DNA from: CALLJL01 sp964627255
Lineage (GTDB): Bacteria; Acidobacteriota; Aminicenantia; Aminicenantales; CALLJL01
Length of the DNA stretch: 11,549 bases
Direction of reading: 5' to 3'
Assembly (NCBI GenBank): GCA_964627255.1
Contig: CAZVIN010000066.1
Span: 1-11,549 of the forward strand
Positions 7,401 through 11,549 of the stretch are shown here, one piece after another. Every line of letters begins with the position of its first letter. Position 1 is the stretch's first letter. The position numbers and the translations under genes are program-made. The notes beneath the pieces were generated by a model. It searched no databases, had not been told where the DNA came from, and worked only from the letters and a program-made list of their open reading frames with translations.

Positions 7401-7847
7401 ATCCGAGGCGAGCTTGTTGTCGTTATACCATTGACAATTGCGAATATCCTCTTCCTTGGCTTCCCGGTAAGTAGAGAGAGCTCGCGCTAAACCTGAGCAA
7501 AGGACAAGATGCAAGCGAACATTCTTTTCTCTGGCCTTCTGAATCATAGTGGTGACTGTATCTTTGAAGCTCTGGATGCCATTGGACGCATCGTCGAGTG
7601 AAGCATGCCAATCAAGCACCGGCACCAAGGCGGTTCGCGAAAAAGATAGCCAAGCATAAAGACCAAAAGGAAAATGGCTCTTGATGTAATCAACCTCCGC
7701 TGAATCTTCCACCGCGTGCTCGATGCTAATAATAACCGCGTTCTGATAGGATGGCCTGGGAAGCTCCTGGGCCATAAGTATCCCCACCCCCAGGATTACC
7801 CCCACTCCAATAGGGAATACAAGCCACGTTTTCCTTTTTCTTCTCAT
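4488..7847 (-). CDS. Large secreted protein: glycoside-hydrolase-like N-terminal half plus FnIII, BACON and Ig-like modules
   Basis: The chosen start is ATG 7847, with GAGG five bases upstream and an immediate signal peptide (MRRKRKTWLVFPIGVGVILG, then VGILMAQE); an ATG at 7919 would add 24 atypical residues. The protein is 1119 aa. Residues 31-540 form one large domain whose spacing suggests a glycoside-hydrolase-like (beta/alpha)8 fold. Candidate acidic residues are E208 in SAWGEAELN and E458 in NWAIMEYDAE; hydrolase activity is inferred, not shown. Residues 575-642 are FnIII-like, 647-747 BACON-like (a domain linked to carbohydrate or mucin binding), 752-880 and 885-1000 two Ig-like modules (GCFDTPLEGAQVFGS; TIDTPGQGATVSGS), and 1040-1110 a terminal Ig-like repeat with EPLPIGSTLDREAGVFRW. 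It probably acts outside the cell on glycans. Residues 500-640 are homologous to the partial gene at the right edge, and the C-terminal part to the gene at the left edge. Confidence 0.92.
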   Translation of the reverse strand: MRRKRKTWLVFPIGVGVILGVGILMAQELPRPSYQNAVIISIEHAVEDSAEVDYIKSHFPFGLYAWLSFSRTALVPVLDWHASLDDASNGIQSFKDTVTTMIQKAREKNVRLHLVLCSGLARALSTYREAKEEDIRNCQWYNDNKLASDTQILDSNYMDRYVFGTLSRYARKMRANLEAKAKASLAFLKQMMDLYPETLLAVSAWGEAELNFGRIDHSKSIQDWFGDYSPFAVLEFRDWVCHTGLYDDMTGLYKGQGYSGGGAKYQGAAGLAQFNADFGTNFTTWDLKYFNWSLSDDYDTNPEDYLNPDPHRIPLASYIHGGMMPTSGPDYIPGGFDPPRVMQPGNKFWDLWNLFRETMVANFVKDLAKWASEASLASDRWFSHQIPGDYLFGTNPETPNKNARYYTGASPLWTANVAPYGSAGATIYDIKFPDWFARTTEYGVPAISAMSANWAIMEYDAETYPVGFSVTQSSVDFILQQYLRIYHYRVHLINFWRWWDTNGEHRIKGMNKEEALQQFIQRVRDKARNTDLNIVYDPPKVSDFSGSFVFERSAVQIQTSGRIWSDEPWLWKDWGDFSYFEVHRSTVPNFTPTTSTRLATMTDYSYWDTAVVPGSTYYYKIRAINRRGVAGPFSDEITVTTPSTGLPILSLSKKSFFFGAEEGGAATGTQNLLIVNLGPTGTVLNWRATPGASWLQLNPTSGLGNAKLYLWVNHTGLAPGTYSSSITVQASAALDSPQVINVTLTIYGSGGDGEPFGCFDTPLEGAQVFGSVPVTGWALDDIEVTRVEIKRAPHPLDSPVVIGADGLVYIGDGVFVRGARPDVSGLYPYYPRAERAGWGYMMLTNFLPNQGNGTFTLYAFAYDTSGHRKLLGTKTIHCDNASATLPFGTIDTPGQGATVSGSSYVNFGWALTPQPKYIPTDGSTIWVWVDSQPLGHPVYNQYRADIAALFPGYANTNGAVGYYYLDTTRLTNDTHTIAWSVTDSGGETSGIGSRYFDVENIGGALGGVTEVVGFEEDLSGRLWVEVVGGKEVEVEELGMVEVRLRGRGGMRFIGWGLDESEPLPIGSTLDREAGVFRWIPGPGFLGRHGLHFAVTDGWRRSAVVEVTVTIVPKRFLRSR
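5518..5644 (-). repeat. 127-bp near-identical copy of 1-127
   Basis: This is the internal copy of the direct repeat, encoding residues around 735-776 of the 1119-aa protein. Four mismatches and no gaps separate it from 1-127. The right end is sharp: beyond 5644 the BACON-coding DNA no longer aligns with the left gene. The plus strand is notably G-poor to the left of this boundary and normal to the right. Confidence 0.93.
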
Positions 7848-7902
7848 TTTTTCCTCGTTAAATATCCCACCTTTTATGTATAGCCAAATATTATTCTTTA
7901 AA

Positions 7903-7908
7903 ATTATA
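7903..7908 (-). promoter_or_regulatory. Candidate -10 element for the 1119-aa gene
   Basis: A perfect TATAAT lies on the minus strand at 7908-7903, about 50 nt ahead of the predicted transcript's ATG 7847. No good -35 hexamer sits 16-18 bases upstream; that position is partly occupied by the inverted repeat at 7921-7938, so an activator or repressor may act there. Confidence 0.35.
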
Positions 7909-7920
7909 AAATTTTCCACT

Positions 7921-7938
7921 CCTTTAACTTATTAAAGG
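7921..7938. promoter_or_regulatory. Perfect 7-bp inverted repeat in the divergent intergenic region (operator candidate)
   Basis: CCTTTAA (7921-7927) and TTAAAGG (7932-7938) are exact inverted copies around CTTA. The site lies in the 213-bp gap between the divergent 1119-aa gene and the sulfatase-like gene. It overlaps the expected -35 position of the minus-strand promoter. A short regulator-binding palindrome or a DNA/RNA hairpin would both fit. Confidence 0.35.
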
Positions 7939-7998
7939 CTGATTGAGCCCAAACTTTCCCGGCGGAAAACCACCCCCTTTTCGGCCCAGCGCCCATTT

Positions 7999-8026
7999 TT
8001 GCCTGTCTGCTCTTTTAGTCGATTAT
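7999..8026 (+). promoter_or_regulatory. Candidate promoter for the sulfatase-like gene
   Basis: TTGCCT (7999-8004) and GATTAT (8021-8026), each an imperfect hexamer, are separated by 16 bases. They would place the transcript start near 8033, some 28 nt before the GTG start. It is weak but is the best pair I see in this gap. Confidence 0.25.
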
Positions 8027-8060
8027 TCCCTAAAAAAATGGAGAATGGTAAAATGCGAGG

Positions 8061-9986
8061 GTGTTAGGACGAAGGTTCAGTTGGCTACTTTTTCTGCTTT
8101 TTTTATTTAGCCCCAATCTTCTGGCTATTTCCCTATTTTCTTCTGCTCACCGGCCGAATGTCGTTTTAATTGTTCTTGATTCCCTGCGGCGGGACCACCT
8201 CGGCTTTTTTGGTTACTCGCGGCCCACCTCACCCTTCCTTGATGAGCTGGCCAGGAGCGGGGTCGTTTTTAGTAATGTCGTAGCTGCTTCCTCCCAAACT
8301 GGCCCGGCTGTCGCTTCCCTTTTCACCGGCCTTTATCCTTCCCACCATGGCTGTCAGTTTTATTCCTTTAAACAATCCTTCCATCCCATTTTTAGGGATG
8401 CCTCGCCCCATCTTGACGAGAGCCTAATTACGATGGCTGAAATTTTCCAGCAAGCGGGCGCCAACACCCTGGCGCTGGTTTGTAACCCCTGGCTTAAGCC
8501 TGAGAATGGCTTTGCTCAGGGTTTCTCTTCTTATGTAAATATAGATTCCTGGGACGGCCGCAACCTCAATGCCGCCTTCTTGCGTCTCTTAGCCTCAGGA
8601 GCTAATGACCAGCCCTTTTTTATTTATCTTCATTATATGGACACCCACGCCCCCTATTACAGCACGGATAGGTTTCGCGGCCTCTTCACACCTTTTAAGG
8701 GAGACCATGTTTTTGGGATGGGTTATAAGGATTATGTAACTGAAGCTGACATCGCTTATAGCGTCGCCCTTTATGACGAAGAGATTCGTCAAGCCGACGA
8801 CCTTATCCGCGAGGTGGTCACCGCTCTCCGCGGCCGTGGCCTTCTCGACCGGACACTTATCATCATTACCGCCGACCACGGCGAGGAATTTAGCGAGCAT
8901 CAGGGATTTGGTCACGGAACAACGCTCTATGAAGAACAAATTGGCACCTTTTTTATTTTTTACGGCCCAGCTCTTGTGTCTTCGAAGGAAATAGGCGTCA
9001 AAGTCGCGTCGGTCGACCTTTTTCCCACGGTACTCGACATAGCTGGTTTACCTCAGCCGTCATCAATTGATGGCCAGAGCCTCCTCGCCCTTTGGCAGGA
9101 AAGTCCTTCGGCCCATTTTTTCTCGAAATATAAAAGATTTTTCTTTTCTGAGCTCGCCGATAAAAAAGCTGTCCAGGATGAACGCTGGAAATATATCTGG
9201 AACCCTTTTTTGTTAACCGAAGAACTCTATGACCTGCGCCGGGATTATAAGGAAAAGCGCAACAGGGTTGATGATGAACCCAAGAAAAGAGCCGAACTCA
9301 AAAGAATTGCTCTCGGCCTAACCCGCTCTTCCACCGTAAATTCAGGGCTTAACCAGCTTCCCACCGAAACAATCGAAAGGCTTCGCTCATTGGGCTATCT
9401 CACCAGTAGTGCAAACTCTGGCGGAAGCGAAGAGCGGAATCTTTCTTTGCCTATCTCACCGGTGATAGATTTTAATCAACCCCAGCATAATCCCTTACAG
9501 CTTATTTATGGGTGGGGCGCCCCCCTTCCCTTAAAAGAAATTACAAAAAGAAAGGGTCAAGAGAAAGGGGTTTTGGCCTCGCCACAAAGTGAACAACAAG
9601 CAAAGGAAACGGAGGCAAGAAGTAGTTTAAGAGAAGCGCTCCCTTCTGACCAAGCAAATTCCCTGGTCTCGCCACTCAGCTCTTTTGCTAAATGGGTCTT
9701 AGCCAGCTCTTCCCCCGGAAAAAGGCGGTTCATTCTTCAGGGCTATGCCCATTTTCCCTCTTCTCCAAATAATACCCCCCTCGTTCTTGACCTCTTCTGT
9801 GATGGAGAAAAATTGGCCGAATGGACTTTAAGCCGCAGCGGACCTTTTCTCTTAACCGCGCTCCTTCCTTCTCATCGAGGCCACAACCGTTCCCTTGAGT
9901 TTACTCTCATTCAGAAAACTCTGCTCCCCCCTTCTCCTTTCACCCCGCGTCTTCTTATTTCTCTTCTGGCCCTTCAGAATTTATAG
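8061..9986 (+). CDS. Secreted sulfatase-superfamily enzyme with Thr at the nucleophile position
   Basis: This 641-aa protein starts at GTG 8061, the only usable start because an in-frame TAA lies at 8049. The ribosome-binding site is poor: GAGG abuts the start and GGAGA is too far. Residues 1-29 are an arginine-tipped hydrophobic signal peptide. The alkaline-phosphatase/sulfatase fold runs from about 31 to 440: NVVLIVLDSLRRDHLGFFGY (D40 as metal ligand), QTGPAVASLFTGLYPSHHG at 79-97, HYMDTHAPY (H196), TADHGEE (D272, H273) and FGHG (H285). Aligning SLFTG with the family's LLTG puts T80 where sulfatases carry the formylglycine-forming Cys or Ser, and V84 replaces the signature Arg. A formylglycine sulfatase is therefore unlikely; a Thr-nucleophile phosphohydrolase or phosphotransferase is likelier. 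TIERLRSLGYL near 435 resembles the usual C-terminal motif. A charged linker and a beta-rich tail (about 560-641) follow. Confidence 0.88.
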   Translation: MLGRRFSWLLFLLFLFSPNLLAISLFSSAHRPNVVLIVLDSLRRDHLGFFGYSRPTSPFLDELARSGVVFSNVVAASSQTGPAVASLFTGLYPSHHGCQFYSFKQSFHPIFRDASPHLDESLITMAEIFQQAGANTLALVCNPWLKPENGFAQGFSSYVNIDSWDGRNLNAAFLRLLASGANDQPFFIYLHYMDTHAPYYSTDRFRGLFTPFKGDHVFGMGYKDYVTEADIAYSVALYDEEIRQADDLIREVVTALRGRGLLDRTLIIITADHGEEFSEHQGFGHGTTLYEEQIGTFFIFYGPALVSSKEIGVKVASVDLFPTVLDIAGLPQPSSIDGQSLLALWQESPSAHFFSKYKRFFFSELADKKAVQDERWKYIWNPFLLTEELYDLRRDYKEKRNRVDDEPKKRAELKRIALGLTRSSTVNSGLNQLPTETIERLRSLGYLTSSANSGGSEERNLSLPISPVIDFNQPQHNPLQLIYGWGAPLPLKEITKRKGQEKGVLASPQSEQQAKETEARSSLREALPSDQANSLVSPLSSFAKWVLASSSPGKRRFILQGYAHFPSSPNNTPLVLDLFCDGEKLAEWTLSRSGPFLLTALLPSHRGHNRSLEFTLIQKTLLPPSPFTPRLLISLLALQNL

Positions 9987-10576
9987 CCAAACCCAAGCCC
10001 CAGGTTAATTCCCCCGCTGTCGAATTTAAATTCGGCAGGCTCGAACTTACAGGATGCGAACTCAATTAGCAAAGAGAGGGGAAGATGCTTGGCCGGGAAA
10101 AGAAGTCCTTCCAACCGCAGAGCGTAGCCCATGTTCCCGGTTCGGATATCGCCAAGAGGGTTGAGCTCGGTAAAAAGAACATAATTGAGGGAAGCGCCAA
10201 GATTTAGAGCCCATCTTTTTTTGGCTATTATTTCGTAGCGAAGCCCGTAAACATAGCGAACCAATTTGAGGGTCGTCTCTTCCTGGGTGATGGTAAGATT
10301 CCCCCGCCGGAAAAAATAGCCTATTGCGGCCCAGAAATCGAGCTGGCGCCACAAAGGAATGCTTATCTCCAGACTGTAATCAGGCCCTCCGCCGTATATA
10401 TCCTGAAAAGCTTGCTCTCGCGGTGAAAAATAGCTAACGCGGGGAATAATAGATATGGAGGCTTCAGCCCCGCCGGCCAGGACAAAAGCAAAAACCAAAA
10501 CCAAGCCCAAAATAAAATTAACAGAAAATATTCGCTCGCTCATTATTTCTTTGATTTTTTTTACCGCAACCAGCAT
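9974..10576 (-). CDS. Probable outer-membrane beta-barrel protein
   Basis: With ATG 10576 the protein is 200 aa. GGTGA lies seven bases upstream of that ATG. Other in-frame starts are GTG 10594 and ATG 10543; the last gives the most compact signal peptide (MSERIFSVNFILGLVLVFAF, ending near GGAEA) but has no ribosome-binding site. The mature part alternates polar and hydrophobic residues in strands such as SIIPRVSYF, SLEISIPLW, RYVYGLRYEI and ALNLGASLNYVLF. It ends in GINLGLGFGYKF with a C-terminal Phe, the usual barrel-assembly signal. The size fits a small eight-stranded barrel of the OmpW/opacity type, but the exact family is unclear. It follows the partial paralogue gene by 44 nt on the same strand, so the two are probably co-transcribed. 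Its 3' end overlaps the sulfatase-like gene. Confidence 0.75.
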   Translation of the reverse strand: MLVAVKKIKEIMSERIFSVNFILGLVLVFAFVLAGGAEASISIIPRVSYFSPREQAFQDIYGGGPDYSLEISIPLWRQLDFWAAIGYFFRRGNLTITQEETTLKLVRYVYGLRYEIIAKKRWALNLGASLNYVLFTELNPLGDIRTGNMGYALRLEGLLFPAKHLPLSLLIEFASCKFEPAEFKFDSGGINLGLGFGYKF

Positions 10577-10620
10577 CAGGACTTCACCGGCCACATTTTT
10601 GCTCGCCGTTGCTTTTAAGC

Positions 10621-11549
10621 TTAATAGACCACCACAATAGCCGGCTCGCTTTCCTCATTGCTCCCATTTACCGTCACCACCGCAAAAGTGTAAGTCTTAT
10701 CCTTGGCTGCGCGGCGATGGAGGTATTCAAAAGTAGTAGCGCTGACCTCAGCCTCAAAGAGGCGGTTACTTCCCTCCAGCCGATAAATTCTGTACTTGGA
10801 TACAAATTTATTGTTTGGGTTGGCTTCCCAAGTAAGTTTGATGATGTATTCAGCCTGGGCTAACGAGCGATTGACGAGCTTTATACCCTGGACATTAAGC
10901 GGGGGATAAACCGTAATCCGGAGGAAATTGGCCAGGATATTTTTATCCCGGTCCATGACAACTGTGAGCGGGTTTGTTTTCCCCGTGGCATCGCCGCTCC
11001 AGCCAATAAATTCATAATAAGGGTCGGGTATGGCCTGGATGGAAACCGATGCTCCTGGCTCATAAGTATAAGTGCCGGGAGCTGGGTTGGTTGTGCCACC
11101 GGTTGTCGCCGCCAAGGTCAGGGTGTAGCCAGGAAGACGAATCTCGGAAGAGGCCGGGCCAGCTACACCTTTGACGTTAACCGCCCGAACCCGATAATAA
11201 TAAACCTTTCCTTCCACCACGCTGCTATCTTCAAAAACGTAATCCTTGGTTGTCCCGACGCGGTGGGCCGCATCCAGGGGGAATCCCGCTTCTTCGCCTC
11301 GGAAAACTTCAAACTGAGCCCAATCGCCCCAGTCCTTCCACATCCATTCGAGGTCCGGCCAAATCCGGCCGCCGAGTTCCAGACGCATGACCCTTTTTTC
11401 CGGGACATATTTACCCCACACACCAGCTACAGCCGGCGGGTCAAAAACCAGATTGAGGTCGGTCCGACGGGCCTTATCTCTTACCCGACGGATAAATTCG
11501 CGGAGCGCCACTTCCTTATTCATACCTTTGATGCGGTGTTCGCCGCTCG
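10621..11549 (-). CDS. C-terminal part of a second secreted glycoside-hydrolase-like/FnIII protein (5' end beyond the right edge)
   Basis: The frame is open to the right edge. The codons upstream of the internal ATG 11523 read SGEHRIKG, matching NGEHRIKG at the same place in the 1119-aa protein, so this ATG is not the start and the gene continues outside. At least 309 codons lie in the window, counting the stop. The first part (MNKEVALREFIRRVRDKAR..., WKDWGDWAQFEVFRG) is homologous to residues 503-640 of the 1119-aa protein, covering the end of the hydrolase-like domain and the first FnIII domain. The rest differs: about residues 132-203 from Met 11523 are an InlB/Flg_new-type repeat (TLTLAATTGGTTNPAPGTY, EFIGWSGDATG), and 205-300 a second FnIII domain (KYRIYRLEG, TFAVVTVNGSNEESEP). 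It stops at TAA 10621. It is probably extracellular and possibly binds glycans. Confidence 0.88.
   Translation of the reverse strand, partial: SGEHRIKGMNKEVALREFIRRVRDKARRTDLNLVFDPPAVAGVWGKYVPEKRVMRLELGGRIWPDLEWMWKDWGDWAQFEVFRGEEAGFPLDAAHRVGTTKDYVFEDSSVVEGKVYYYRVRAVNVKGVAGPASSEIRLPGYTLTLAATTGGTTNPAPGTYTYEPGASVSIQAIPDPYYEFIGWSGDATGKTNPLTVVMDRDKNILANFLRITVYPPLNVQGIKLVNRSLAQAEYIIKLTWEANPNNKFVSKYRIYRLEGSNRLFEAEVSATTFEYLHRRAAKDKTYTFAVVTVNGSNEESEPAIVVVY

Noticed and set aside
7848..7919. Upstream ATG 7919 as start of the large gene
   Set aside because: The 24 extra residues are not signal-peptide-like, while ATG 7847 has GAGG at good spacing and begins a standard signal peptide.
1..11549. CRISPR array, tRNA, rRNA or intact insertion sequence
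   Set aside because: I saw no regularly spaced repeats, no complete cloverleaf, no rRNA-like sequence and no transposase reading frame. The only long direct repeat is the pair of 127-bp coding segments.

Overview
The window looks like bacterial chromosome from a Gram-negative lineage rich in large secreted multidomain proteins. It carries several signal-peptide proteins and one likely outer-membrane beta-barrel. Two modules are ones I associate with Candidatus Aminicenantes (OP8) and its relatives: a BACON/Ig-like tail reading 'PFG.xDTPxxGA.VxGS', and a terminal 'LPIGSTLDxExGVFRWxPGPGF' repeat. The taxonomic call is inference from these modules only. There is no rRNA, tRNA, CRISPR array or intact transposase.

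Layout. Positions 1-2231 (minus): the 5' three quarters or so of a secreted beta-sandwich protein, cut by the left edge. Positions 2396-3881 (minus): an AT-rich two-gene cassette with a good promoter. It encodes a 118-aa helical protein and a 389-aa protein joining a degenerate P-loop NMP-kinase-like domain to a nucleoside 2-deoxyribosyltransferase-like domain. Positions 3882-4487: AT-rich non-coding DNA with that promoter, a possible gene fragment and a hairpin. Positions 4488-7847 (minus): a 1119-aa secreted protein with a glycoside-hydrolase-like N-terminal half followed by FnIII, BACON and Ig-like modules. Positions 8061-9986 (plus): a secreted sulfatase-superfamily enzyme with Thr where sulfatases have Cys/Ser. 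Positions 9974-10576 (minus): a probable outer-membrane beta-barrel protein overlapping the sulfatase gene tail to tail. Positions 10621-11549 (minus): the C-terminal end of a paralogue of the 1119-aa protein, cut by the right edge.

How it fits together. Three of the seven genes are large secreted proteins that share and swap modules, so the locus looks like a place where extracellular, probably glycan-directed, proteins diversify. The clearest trace is a nearly identical 127-bp segment at 1-127 and 5518-5644. It marks the start of a C-terminal cassette in two otherwise diverged genes, and base composition changes at its edge in both. The sulfatase-like enzyme and the barrel protein could serve the same envelope or polysaccharide chemistry, but nothing in the sequence proves this. 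The AT-rich two-gene cassette is compositionally foreign. It is the best candidate here for an undescribed system, possibly nucleotide-directed and possibly defensive.
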